From Achromobacter veterisilvae (lineage in GTDB: Bacteria > Pseudomonadota > Gammaproteobacteria > Burkholderiales > Burkholderiaceae_B): a stretch of DNA of 64,000 nt. Location of the stretch: the NCBI RefSeq assembly GCF_900496975.1, contig NZ_UFQC01000021.1, positions 1-64,000 of the forward strand, given 5' to 3'. Under the pieces are notes generated by a model. That model had not been told where the DNA came from, ran no database searches, and saw only the letters and a program-made list of their open reading frames with translations. Each line of letters starts with the position of its first letter. The first letter of the stretch is position 1. Below, in pieces: positions 37,742 to 46,499 of the stretch. The translations under genes and the position numbers were made by a program.

Positions 37742-38749
37742 ATGGCAACGCGATTCATACAGCACTCGGGGGCTTGGCGCACCACCACGATAGGCGTCCT
37801 GGCGCTGCTGGCCGGTGGCCTGGCATGGGGGCCAGAGCCCGCCGCGGCCGCAGACTATCCCGACCATCCTCTGTCGTTAGTGGTGCCGTACGCGCCCGGC
37901 GGCGGGGTGGATACGGTCGGGCGCATCGTCGCCCAGGGGCTGGGCGGCCAATTGGGCCAGTCAGTGGTGGTTGAGAATAAGCCCGGCGCGGGCAGCAACA
38001 TCGGCTCGGATTTCGTCGCCAAGGCCGCGCCCGACGGCTATACACTGCTTCTGGCCTCGCCCGCCACGGCGGTCAACGTCAGCCTGTACAAGCGCCTGCC
38101 GTTCGACCCCGCGCGCGACTTGCGCCCGATCACGCTGGTAGGCAAGGTGCCCAGCGTGATGATCATCAACAACGACCTGCCTGCCAAGACGCTGCGCGAC
38201 TTCGTGGCGCTGGCCAGGAAGCAGCCGGGTATGCTGAATTTCGGTTCCGGCGGCAATGGCACCTCCGAGCACCTGGCCGGCGAAATGTTCAAGTCCATGG
38301 CCGGCATCGACATCGTGCACGTGCCGTACCGCGGCGGCGCGGCGGTAATGGGCGACCTGATCTCGGGCCGCATCTCGGCCATCATCATCAACCAGATCAC
38401 CGCGTTGCCGCTGATCCAGGCGGGTAAGGTCCGCGCCTTGGCAGTGGCCGACGAGCAGCGCTCGGCTGCGCTACCCGATGTACCGACCTTCGCCGAGCAG
38501 GGCTATCCCGACTACCGCGTATCGGTGTGGTGGGGCGTGATGACGGGTTCGCGCGTGCCGGCCGAGCGCGTGGCCAAACTCGACGCGGGCATCCGCGCCT
38601 CCCTGCAGACGCCTGCGGCGCAGGAGAATTTCGCCAAGATGGGGGTGCAGGTACTGGGCTCGGGGCCTAAGGAGTTCGGTGCCTTTCTGGTCGACGAGAC
38701 GTCGCGCTGGAGCAAGATCGTCAAGACGTCCGTGGAGCCCATCGAATGA
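37742..38749 (+). CDS. Bug-family solute-binding receptor
   Basis: A 335-aa Bug receptor: signal peptide about residues 1-36 (AAAADYPDHP), then LVVPYAPGGGVDTVGRIVAQ, VENKPGAGSNIGSDFVA, AAPDGYTLLLASP and HVPYRGGAAVMGDLISG. The SDR gene overlaps its stop by 4 nt, so uptake is coupled to the pathway. No TctAB partner is present. Confidence 0.93.
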   Translation: MATRFIQHSGAWRTTTIGVLALLAGGLAWGPEPAAAADYPDHPLSLVVPYAPGGGVDTVGRIVAQGLGGQLGQSVVVENKPGAGSNIGSDFVAKAAPDGYTLLLASPATAVNVSLYKRLPFDPARDLRPITLVGKVPSVMIINNDLPAKTLRDFVALARKQPGMLNFGSGGNGTSEHLAGEMFKSMAGIDIVHVPYRGGAAVMGDLISGRISAIIINQITALPLIQAGKVRALAVADEQRSAALPDVPTFAEQGYPDYRVSVWWGVMTGSRVPAERVAKLDAGIRASLQTPAAQENFAKMGVQVLGSGPKEFGAFLVDETSRWSKIVKTSVEPIE

Positions 38750-39513
38750 GCGCCAAGCCGCGGGACGGTTTCGCCGGCCAAGTGGCGCTGGTGACCGGGG
38801 GCGCGGGGGGCATCGGTGGGGCCGTGGCCGGCGCGCTGGCCGGGCTGGGCGCGCGGGTGGTGGCAGCCGATGCGCGCCGGCCCGACACCCTCCCGCCAGC
38901 CGCGGACGTGGACTGGTTGGCGCTGGACGTGGCCAGCCGTGATTCGGTGCGGGACGTGTTCGCTGAGACTCTGCGGCGGCACGGCCGGCTGGACGTGCTG
39001 GTCAACGCCGCGGGGGTGGTGTCATTCGGCGCCGCGGCGGATCTGGACGAAGCGGAGTGGGACCGCGTGCAGTCCATCAATCTGAAAGGCAGTTTCCTGT
39101 GCTGCCAGGCCGCCATCGCCGCCATGCGGCGGGCGGGGTACGGGCGTATCGTCAACCTGGGTTCCATCGTCGGCAAGAACGGCGGCAACGCTCGGCCCTG
39201 GCTTCATCCCGACGAGCAGCGCGTGGCGGGCAACATCGCCTATGGCGTGTCCAAGGCCGGTGTCCATGCGATGACCGCGTTCCTGGCCAAGGAGCTAGCC
39301 TCGGCCGGCATCACCGTCAACGCGGTGGCGCCGGGGCCGATCGCCACGCGCATGACCACGGCCTTTCCCGAGCCGCTGCGCGCGGCCATCCCGGTTGGAC
39401 GCATGGGAGCGATGGACGACGTGGTCAACGCCGTCCTGTTCCTGGCGGGCCGCGAGGCGGGTTTCATCACTGGCGAGGTGCTCGACGTCAACGGCGGGAT
39501 GTGGTGCGACTGA
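38746..39513 (+). CDS. Short-chain dehydrogenase/reductase (SDR)
   Basis: A 255-aa classical SDR: cofactor site TGGAGGIGG (residues about 16-24), NAAG segment (VLVNAAGVV), the catalytic tetrad Ser (NLGSIVGKN) with Tyr-x-x-x-Lys (YGVSKAG), and the C-terminal LDVNGGMWCD. An NAD(P)-dependent oxidation or reduction of an alcohol/ketone in the pathway. The substrate is unknown. Translationally coupled to the Bug gene. Confidence 0.93.
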   Translation: MSAKPRDGFAGQVALVTGGAGGIGGAVAGALAGLGARVVAADARRPDTLPPAADVDWLALDVASRDSVRDVFAETLRRHGRLDVLVNAAGVVSFGAAADLDEAEWDRVQSINLKGSFLCCQAAIAAMRRAGYGRIVNLGSIVGKNGGNARPWLHPDEQRVAGNIAYGVSKAGVHAMTAFLAKELASAGITVNAVAPGPIATRMTTAFPEPLRAAIPVGRMGAMDDVVNAVLFLAGREAGFITGEVLDVNGGMWCD

Positions 39514-39587
39514 CATCGATATTGTCCGCCCGCCCGCTCTGGATGCACGGGTTCATATCATTCATTCATTGAAGGAGGTTTCAGGCA

Positions 39588-40160
39588 ATGCGATCTATCT
39601 ATCTGGTGCTGGACATGCAGAACGACTTGGTGCATGAGGAAGGCCCCAACGGCAAGAGCCCGCTGGGCGAGCAGGTGCGCGCGCGCGGCATACTGGAGCG
39701 CACCGCCGCCGCCATCGCGCGGGCGCGCAAGGCAGGCATGAAAGTCGGCTTCGTGCGGGTGGGCTTCTCCGAAGGCTATCCGGAATGTCCGGAAGGCTCG
39801 CAGGTGTTCTCCGGCGCGCCCAAGGCCGGCCTGTTCCGGCTCGGCACCCCGGGCACCGAGATCCACCCCGCGCTGGGCGTGGAGCCCGGCGACATCCAGG
39901 TGGTCAAGCACCGCGTCAGTCCGTTCTACGCTACCGGCCTGGAGGCCGCGCTGCGCGCACAGAAGATCGAGCGCATCTTCTGCTCGGGCGTATCCACCCA
40001 GGCGGTGGTCCAGGCCACCGTGCGCGACGGCCACGACCGGGATTACCAGATGGTGGTGCTGGAAGACTGCTGCGCTGCGCACAGCGCGCAGGAACACGCC
40101 AATTCGATGCAGAGCCTAGGACGGTTCTGCACGGTGGCCGGCAGCGCGGATTTCGGCTGA
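39588..40160 (+). CDS. Isochorismatase-family cysteine hydrolase
   Basis: A 190-aa cysteine hydrolase with the family triad: Asp in LVLDMQND (near residue 9), Lys in VVKHRVSPF and the nucleophile Cys in FCSGVSTQAVVQ, plus the cis-peptide VST. Members hydrolyse amides (nicotinamide, carbamoyl-sarcosine, maleamate) or isochorismate. With a racemase-like protein upstream, an amide-acid substrate is conceivable, but no specific pathway is shown. Good GGAGG before the ATG. Confidence 0.9.
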   Translation: MRSIYLVLDMQNDLVHEEGPNGKSPLGEQVRARGILERTAAAIARARKAGMKVGFVRVGFSEGYPECPEGSQVFSGAPKAGLFRLGTPGTEIHPALGVEPGDIQVVKHRVSPFYATGLEAALRAQKIERIFCSGVSTQAVVQATVRDGHDRDYQMVVLEDCCAAHSAQEHANSMQSLGRFCTVAGSADFG

Positions 40161-40194
40161 GGGGCCCCGAGGCGCCGCCGCGGACCCTGCGGCG

Positions 40195-40397
40195 GCTCTC
40201 CCGTGAGCAGCCTGTTGGCCAGGACGCGATCGGGCATGATTCCGATGCCAAGCTCAGGCGCCGTCGGGAGGATTTCGGCTTCGATGAAGCCGTAGGCGAG
40301 CGAATATTCGATTACCAGGACCGTTACGGGATGCACGGCATGCGCCTGGCGGAGCTGGTCGTCGCCGACTTCCGATACGCAATTGCTGACGGCCGGT
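40195..40397 (-). pseudogene. Fragment of an aldo-keto reductase
   Basis: Minus-strand reading gives VSEVGDDQLRQAHAVHPVT, then EYSLAYGFIEAEILPTAPEL and LANRLLTG. These match the middle of aldo-keto reductases (typical: SEVGADQLRRAHAVHP, EYSL, EAEILPT, GRGLLTG). No start, no end; the frame breaks up on both sides. On the plus strand at about 40435-40581 a short open stretch (EIRREAELACKGAID) has no start codon and no match I know. The whole 40161-40624 gap looks like decayed sequence. Confidence 0.6.
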
Positions 40398-40624
40398 CAA
40401 AGCGGACGTCCCCGAGCACTACCGATTCTGAGCCGTACAGGCAGAGATCCGGCGTGAGGCGGAGCTAGCTTGCAAAGGCGCGATTGACAAGGGCTTCCTG
40501 AAGGAAAATGACGCTTGTCTGGGCAAGTACGTCGCGCCAGACCAGACGGGTTCACGCTGCTATCCGCTGGCAGACTACTGAAATGGTCTCTTCGTAGGCG
40601 CGCTTTGTGTTGGAGCCAGGGGCG

Positions 40625-41533
40625 TCAATCGTGCCCGCTGAACCGATCTCGAACCAGTTGAACAAGTTTCTGCGAGGCCGGCGACAGCTTGTGGCCCCGC
40701 GATGTGATGATGGCAATCTGCCGCCCCATCGGGGGATTGACGATGCGTAGCTGGCGCAGTTTGTCAGGCAGATGAGAGGGCAGTGCGACACAGGGCAAGA
40801 TGGCAGCGCCCAGGCCGGCGGCGGCCATTGCGATCAGCGTGTGGGCCTGGCCGAACTCGTAGCGTGTTCGCCAGGTCAGCCCGCGTTGAGTCATTGCGTC
40901 CTCCAGAGAGCCGCGCAGGGCGGTCGCATAATTCAGCATCAACAGGGGCATGCGGGCAAGCGCGTTCAGGCCTATCGTCTGCTTCCGTCCTCCGGCAAGC
41001 GCGACGGGCACCAGAGCATACAGTGGATCTTCGAGTACGACCTCGAAATCGAACTCGCCGGACGGCACGCAAGGACCGATGCCGAAATCCACCTCGTGCC
41101 TGCGGATGCTCTCGTACATCGCCTGGAAGGTCAGTTCCCGCACCGACACTTCCACCTTGGGGAACGCTTTGTCGAAGGCCGCGAGAATGGGGGCCAGGCG
41201 TCCGCCGGCGATGGTTGGCGAACAGCTTAGATCGACTCGGCCGCGCCGGGCATCTGCGCGTTCCGCGATGGCGCGCAGGCCCGACTCGACCTCATGCATG
41301 GCGCGCCGGCTGCGCTCCATCAGCTCCTCGCCTTCGGGCGTCAGCCGGACACTGCGAGTAGTGCGTATGAACAGCGGCACGCCCAACTGGTCTTCCAACT
41401 GGCGGATCTGGGCGCTGATTGCGGACTGCGAGCGAAACGACTGCTCGGCCGCCAGCCTGAAGCTGCTATGCCGGGCGACCAGCATGAAGGTCTGGATGAG
41501 TTTCAGGTTGACTTGAGGCAGTGGCTTTTCCAT
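40625..41533 (-). CDS. LysR-family regulator
   Basis: A 302-aa LysR protein (NLKLIQTFMLVARHSSFRLA, HTH QSAISAQIRQLEDQLG). The start at MEKPLP was chosen for the family N-terminus. It is divergent from the CoA-transferase/mct/mch/Bug operon (171 bp between starts) and is its likely regulator. Confidence 0.9.
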   Translation of the reverse strand: MEKPLPQVNLKLIQTFMLVARHSSFRLAAEQSFRSQSAISAQIRQLEDQLGVPLFIRTTRSVRLTPEGEELMERSRRAMHEVESGLRAIAERADARRGRVDLSCSPTIAGGRLAPILAAFDKAFPKVEVSVRELTFQAMYESIRRHEVDFGIGPCVPSGEFDFEVVLEDPLYALVPVALAGGRKQTIGLNALARMPLLMLNYATALRGSLEDAMTQRGLTWRTRYEFGQAHTLIAMAAAGLGAAILPCVALPSHLPDKLRQLRIVNPPMGRQIAIITSRGHKLSPASQKLVQLVRDRFSGHD

Positions 41534-41704
41534 GGGTATCTCGCTGCGGATGCGTTCGGCGATTGTGCGGCCAAACTGCATAATCTGAAAGATAAATTGG
41601 TTTGTTTGGCTGGCCGAAGATGATTAGAGTTCCGATCTGTCATCCGACGCGGCAGCATGTTCGCGACGGCAAGGCGTTTCTTCCACCGTATTGCGCGAAT
41701 TCCC

Positions 41705-42922
41705 ATGTCATTCGAAACAAGCCAAGATCCGTCCATCCCCGCGCTGCAAGGCATACGCGTACTCGACATTGCCACCTTTGTTGCCGCTCCGTTCTGCGGC
41801 ACGATACTGGCCGACTTCGGTGCCGAGGTGATAAAGGTCGAGCAGCCGGACTCAGGCGATTCGTTGCGCAAGTTCGGTACGCCCACCGAGTGCGGCGACA
41901 GCCTGGTTTGGCTTAGCGAAGCCCGCAACAAGGAAGCGATTACGCTGGACCTGCGTCGGCCGGAAGGCGCCGAGATGTTCCGTGCGCTGGTGGCGAAGTC
42001 AGACGTCGTGCTGGAGAATTTCCGGCCCGGGACGCTGGAGAAATGGGGGCTGGGCTTCGAGGAGCTGCGCCAGATCAATCCGGGACTGGTGATGCTTCGG
42101 ATCAGCGCCTACGGCCAGACCGGCCCCAAGCGCGGCGAACCCGGTTTCGCGCGCATTGCGCATGCGTTTTCGGGCCTGTCTTGGTTGTCGGGCGAGGCGG
42201 ATGGCCCGCCGGTGGTGCCGGGTTCGACGTCGATGGCCGACTATGTGTCGGGTATGTGGGGTGCCATCGGAGTGCTGACCGCGCTGCGCGCCCGCGAGCG
42301 GAACGGACGTGGCCAGTTCATCGATCTGGGCTTGTACGAATCGGTCTTCCGCCTGCTGGACGAGATGGCGCCGGCCTACGCCAAGTACGGCACGGTGCGT
42401 CAACGAATGGGGGCCGATACCGTCAACGTGGTTCCACATAGCCACTACAGGACTGGCAGTGGCCAGTGGGTGGCGCTTGCGTGCACCAACGACAAGATGT
42501 TCGAGCGCCTTGCCGGCGTAATGGAGCAACCTCGACTCGCGGCGGACTATCCAACCAGCGTAGTGCGCGTTGCCCACCGCGATCACATCAACGGATTGGT
42601 CGCCGCGTGGATGAATGAACGGTCGCTGCAAGATGTCCTGGCGCAAACGCAAGCCGGCGGAGTACCTTGCGCGCAGATCTATTCCATCAAGGAGATCTTC
42701 GAGGACGAGCAGTTCGAGGCGCGGGGGAACCTGATGCAGATTGAAGATCCGCGCGTGGGAGCGCTGACGCTGCCTGCGCCGTTGCCCCGCTTGTCCGAGA
42801 CGCCACCGACGTTCCGCCATGCGGGCAGGGCGCTCGGCGCCGACAACGAGGCGGTTTATCGCCGGCTGTTGGGTTTGTCGCCCGAGGATCTTCAGGCCGC
42901 GCGCGCAGCGCGTGTCATCTAG
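41705..42922 (+). CDS. CaiB/BaiF (family III) CoA-transferase
   Basis: A 405-aa family III CoA-transferase with the glycine-rich opening LQGIRVLDIATFVAAPFCGTI and the conserved catalytic Asp in STSMADYVSGMWGA. It likely moves CoA from succinyl-CoA (or another donor) to a dicarboxylic acid. Followed 44 nt later by an Mct-like isomerase, which points to mesaconate, citramalate or malate-like acids. Start MSFETS chosen over an upstream ATG (41657). Confidence 0.88.
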   Translation: MSFETSQDPSIPALQGIRVLDIATFVAAPFCGTILADFGAEVIKVEQPDSGDSLRKFGTPTECGDSLVWLSEARNKEAITLDLRRPEGAEMFRALVAKSDVVLENFRPGTLEKWGLGFEELRQINPGLVMLRISAYGQTGPKRGEPGFARIAHAFSGLSWLSGEADGPPVVPGSTSMADYVSGMWGAIGVLTALRARERNGRGQFIDLGLYESVFRLLDEMAPAYAKYGTVRQRMGADTVNVVPHSHYRTGSGQWVALACTNDKMFERLAGVMEQPRLAADYPTSVVRVAHRDHINGLVAAWMNERSLQDVLAQTQAGGVPCAQIYSIKEIFEDEQFEARGNLMQIEDPRVGALTLPAPLPRLSETPPTFRHAGRALGADNEAVYRRLLGLSPEDLQAARAARVI

Positions 42923-42966
42923 CCCTGCTGCCGCGACGCTTGGTTGCGATTGTGAGAGAACCGATC

Positions 42967-44205
42967 ATGAGCCAACCCTTCTTGCGCGGTGTCCGCGTTA
43001 TCGAGAGTTCCGCATTCATCGCAGCGCCGCTGGCGGGGATGACGCTTGCCCAGTACGGGGCGGACGTCGTGCGGATCGACATGATAGGCGGCGGCATCGA
43101 CTACGGCCGTCTGCCACGCATGCCCGAGGGCCGCAGCCTCTATTGGACGGGGCTGAACAAGGGCAAGCGATCGGTCGCGGTGGATATCCGTCGGCCCGAA
43201 GGCAGGGAACTGGTGCAAGCGCTAGTGAGCGCTCCGGGCGAGCAAGGCGGTGTATTGCTTACCAATATCGGCGTGCCCTGGTTGTCGCACGACGCGTTGG
43301 CGCGCCAGCGCGCCGACGTCATCACTTGCACCATCGAGGGCCATGCAGACGGGAGCACTGCCGTCGACTACACCGTCAACTGTGCCACGGGCTTGCCCGC
43401 CATGACGGGTAACGGGTCTGAGCAGGCGCCGGTGAACAGCGTGCTGCCCGCGTGGGACATCGCATGCGCCTATCAGGCCGCCTTCGCCATTTCGGCCGCG
43501 GTGCAAGGCCGCGCCGTCACCGGAACCGGCGCGCAGATGCGGCTGGCGTTGTCAGACGTGGCGTTTGCCACGATGTCGCACTTGGGCTACCTGGCAGAGG
43601 CGGAGCTATTGCACGTTGATCGGCCTGCGCTGGGCAATTTCCTGTACGGCGCGTTCGGCAAGGATTTCGGCGCGCGGGACGGCCGGCGTCTTTACGTGGC
43701 TGCCATATCGCTAGGGCAATGGAAGGCCTTGGTGGCGGCCTGCGGATTGCAGGAGGCAGTGCGGCGCATCGAAGCGGCCACGGGCCTGAACCTCGATGAC
43801 GAAGGCGACCGTTACGCTGCACGGGAGGCCATCGCGGCCGAGATCGTCCCGTGGTGTGCGGCGCGCAGCCTGGAGACCATCGGGCAGCGCTTCACCGAGC
43901 AGAAAGTCTGCTGGGGAACCTATCGCACGGTTCGGCAGGCGGTCGCCCAGGATCCCCGGCTGGGGAGTGCCAATCCGGTTTTTCAGACTGTGCATACGGC
44001 AGGGGTCGGGCGTCACCTGGCCGCGGGTGGCGCTGTGCGCCTGATGGGAGTCCCGCACCCGCCCGTCGTTCCTGCTCCGATGTTGGGCCAGCACACCGAC
44101 GAGGTATTGGCCGACGTGCTGGGGTTGGGCGATGCGGCGATCGGCCGCTTGCTCGCCCTGGGCATCGTCGCGGGCCCCGCACAAGACCCCCTTATGGCCG
44201 GCTGA
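42967..44205 (+). CDS. mct: Mesaconyl-CoA C1-C4 transferase-like protein (2-methylfumaryl-CoA isomerase type)
   Basis: A 412-aa family III CoA-transferase homologue of the Mct type. From memory, Chloroflexus Mct shares its opening (GLRVVEGSAFVAAPLGGMT); here it reads GVRVIESSAFIAAPLAGMTL, then IGGGIDYGRLP, YWTGLNKGKRSVAVD and GSTAVDYTVN. It has the Asp in LPAWDIACAYQ. Mct moves CoA within the molecule, turning mesaconyl-C1-CoA into mesaconyl-C4-CoA. It sits 35 nt before the Mch-like hydratase, just as in the 3-hydroxypropionate bicycle cluster. Biochemistry unproven. Confidence 0.75.
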   Translation: MSQPFLRGVRVIESSAFIAAPLAGMTLAQYGADVVRIDMIGGGIDYGRLPRMPEGRSLYWTGLNKGKRSVAVDIRRPEGRELVQALVSAPGEQGGVLLTNIGVPWLSHDALARQRADVITCTIEGHADGSTAVDYTVNCATGLPAMTGNGSEQAPVNSVLPAWDIACAYQAAFAISAAVQGRAVTGTGAQMRLALSDVAFATMSHLGYLAEAELLHVDRPALGNFLYGAFGKDFGARDGRRLYVAAISLGQWKALVAACGLQEAVRRIEAATGLNLDDEGDRYAAREAIAAEIVPWCAARSLETIGQRFTEQKVCWGTYRTVRQAVAQDPRLGSANPVFQTVHTAGVGRHLAAGGAVRLMGVPHPPVVPAPMLGQHTDEVLADVLGLGDAAIGRLLALGIVAGPAQDPLMAG

Positions 44206-44240
44206 GGGGCTTGACCGGCCCGGCATGACTGGAGATCTCT

Positions 44241-45326
44241 ATGGAAACCCCCCTTCGCTACGGCAACTGTTTCGAGGACTTCCAGCCCGGGCAGGTATTC
44301 CGCCACGCTACGCCGCGAACCGTGACCGATGGCGACAGCGCCGTGTACACCGCGCTGACCGGTACGCGCATCCTCTGCCACTCGTCCGAGATGGCCGCAC
44401 GCCAGCTCGGCTATGCGGGACGCCCGCTGGACGATCTGCTGGTGTTCAACATCGCCTTCGGCAAGACCGTTCCCGACATCTCGTTGAACGCGGTGGCCAA
44501 TCTGGGCTATGCAGATGTGCGGTTTCTCGCCCCGGTCTATGCGGGCGATACGCTTAGCGCCGAGAGCACCGTCATTGGTGTGAAGGAGAATGCGAGCAGC
44601 CCAAGCGGGGTTGTGTACGTGCTCTCGGTCTGCCGCAATCAGCATGGGGCATGCGTATTGAGTTGGGTACGCTGGGTGATGGTCCGCAAGCGCGACGCCG
44701 ACGCGCCTGCGCCAGTAGCCCTGGTGCCGAAACTGCCTTTGGCCGTTGCGCCCGGCCAGTTGGTCGCGGCGCCGTCGATACGTACCGCAGACGCTCTGGA
44801 AACTTGGTGCAGGGCGAGCGGTTCACGGCGGCTGTGGGGTGACTTCATCGCCGGTCAGCGTATCGACCATCCCTGCGGTATGACGATAGAGGAGGCCGAT
44901 CACATGTCGGCCACTCGGCTCTACCAGAACAACGCGCGCGTTCACTTTGACGCGATCCATATGCGTGACTCGGCCACCGCCCGGCGGCTGGTATATGGGG
45001 GGCACGTAATCTCCGTGTGCCGCGCGCTGTCGCACGACGGGCTCGAAAACGTCCTTTCCGTGCTGGCAATCAACGGCGGGAGGCATGTGGCGCCCACAGT
45101 CGCGGGAGACACCTTGTACGCCTGTTCCGAAGTGATGGAACGGCTGACGTTGCCTCAACGCCAGGATGTGGGTGCGCTACGGCTGCGCCTGCTCGGCTTA
45201 AAGAACGTGGCGCCCGCGGACGTGGATGTCCTGGGCGGTGCCGATGGCAAGCAGTATCACCCGGCCGTCGTGCTGGACCTGGATTACACCGTTGCCGTGC
45301 CTGCCAGCAGCCTCGCTGGCAGATAA
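44241..45326 (+). CDS. mch: Mesaconyl-CoA hydratase-like protein (MaoC double hot-dog; beta-methylmalyl-CoA dehydratase type)
   Basis: A 361-aa protein strongly resembling Mch: FEDFQPGQVFRHATPRTVTD, LLVFNIAFGKTVPDISLNAV, VLSWVRWVMVRKRD, GMTIEEADHMSATRLYQNNA and LDLDYTV. It has two MaoC hot-dog halves. Mch interconverts beta-methylmalyl-CoA and mesaconyl-C1-CoA by hydration. The length suits the family. Placed after the Mct-like gene and before a Bug receptor. No Meh or Mcl lyase is seen in this window. Confidence 0.8.
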   Translation: METPLRYGNCFEDFQPGQVFRHATPRTVTDGDSAVYTALTGTRILCHSSEMAARQLGYAGRPLDDLLVFNIAFGKTVPDISLNAVANLGYADVRFLAPVYAGDTLSAESTVIGVKENASSPSGVVYVLSVCRNQHGACVLSWVRWVMVRKRDADAPAPVALVPKLPLAVAPGQLVAAPSIRTADALETWCRASGSRRLWGDFIAGQRIDHPCGMTIEEADHMSATRLYQNNARVHFDAIHMRDSATARRLVYGGHVISVCRALSHDGLENVLSVLAINGGRHVAPTVAGDTLYACSEVMERLTLPQRQDVGALRLRLLGLKNVAPADVDVLGGADGKQYHPAVVLDLDYTVAVPASSLAGR

Positions 45327-45356
45327 AACAATTTCACTATCCAATAGGAGACAACC

Positions 45357-46331
45357 ATGCGTTTTTCCCGCTACTCGATTGCAGCCGCCACGATGGGCCT
45401 TGCAGCAATGACTTGCGTGTCGGCCCAGGAAGCCTACCCGTCCAAGCCGGTGCGCGTCGTGGTTCCGTGGACCGCGGGCCAGGCCACCGATGCGGCCGCG
45501 CGAGCGGTGGCCGAGCGTTTGAACGACAGCATGAAGCAGGCATTCATCATCGACAACCGGCCTGGCGCGGGCGGCGCGATCGGTAGTGAGACAGTGGCTC
45601 GATCCGCGCCCGACGGCTATACCCTCCTGGCAGGATCGACAGGCTCGGTTACCATCAATCCGCTGCTGTTCAAGACCAACTACGACACCCAGAGTTTTGC
45701 GCCAGCGGGCATCATCGCGACGGTGCCCTATGTGCTGGTCACCGCCGCGTCCTTTCCGGCAAAAGATGCACGAGAGTTGGTCGCGCTGCTTAAGGCCAAC
45801 CCCGACAAGTACAGCTTCGCCTCTTCCGGCAATGGCTCGATCGGGCATTTGACCTCCGAGTTGTTCATCTCGCAGATCGGTGCGAAGGTTTCACACATTC
45901 CATATAAGGGCAGTAGCGGCGCACTCGTCGACGTGATGGCGGGGCGTGTCGATTTCATGTTCGACTCGGTGACCTCGGTGCTACCTCAGTTGAAGTCCGG
46001 CAAGATCCGTGCGTACGGAATTTCTTCCTTGAAGCGAAGCAGCTCGTTGCGTGAGGTGCCGCCTTTGGCCGAGTCGGCTGGACTCCCCGGCTTCGACCTC
46101 TATGCTTGGATCGGGCTGTTGGCGCCAGTGGGAACCCCTGAACCTGTCCTGGAGTCTCTGAACAAGGGGATCCACGCTGCCGTGTCGTCGCCCTCGATCA
46201 AGGAAAAGTACCTGACGCTGGGTATAGAGCCTGTCGAGGCCTCCTCACCCTCCGACATGACGAAAGTCATCGAGGCCGAGCGCAGCCGCCTGCAAGAACT
46301 GATCCGGACCGCTCTCATCCAAGCCGACTGA
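45357..46331 (+). CDS. Bug-family solute-binding receptor of the CoA-ester module
   Basis: A 324-aa Bug receptor: signal peptide (VSAQ-EA), RVVVPWTAGQATDAAARAVA (note A-G-Q rather than the common PGG), NRPGAGGAIGSETVA, APDGYTLLAGS and HIPYKGSSGALVDVMAG. Last gene of the operon; probably binds the C4-C5 carboxylate processed by the preceding enzymes. Confidence 0.92.
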   Translation: MRFSRYSIAAATMGLAAMTCVSAQEAYPSKPVRVVVPWTAGQATDAAARAVAERLNDSMKQAFIIDNRPGAGGAIGSETVARSAPDGYTLLAGSTGSVTINPLLFKTNYDTQSFAPAGIIATVPYVLVTAASFPAKDARELVALLKANPDKYSFASSGNGSIGHLTSELFISQIGAKVSHIPYKGSSGALVDVMAGRVDFMFDSVTSVLPQLKSGKIRAYGISSLKRSSSLREVPPLAESAGLPGFDLYAWIGLLAPVGTPEPVLESLNKGIHAAVSSPSIKEKYLTLGIEPVEASSPSDMTKVIEAERSRLQELIRTALIQAD

Positions 46332-46352
46332 CTCGCCGGGCCTGGCCCGCGA

Positions 46353-46404
46353 ACCGAACCCGCACGCAGCCGTTTCGACCGCCTTGCTGCCGCGCGGGTT
46401 CGGT
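46353..46404. terminator. 11-bp hairpin between the Bug gene and the defence-type genes
   Basis: Arms 46353-46363 and 46394-46404 (accgaacccgc / gcgggttcggt) pair perfectly around a 30-nt loop, between the convergent Bug and nuclease-helicase genes. No T-run. Weak evidence for a shared transcription end. Confidence 0.35.
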
Positions 46405-46499
46405 GCCGGCGATGGTCGCGTGGTCCGGCGCAAGCCCGCTGGACCGAACTTGAAAATGTAGTCTGAGTCTATGGTCTGGCCTGTACCTATGACGAGTGG

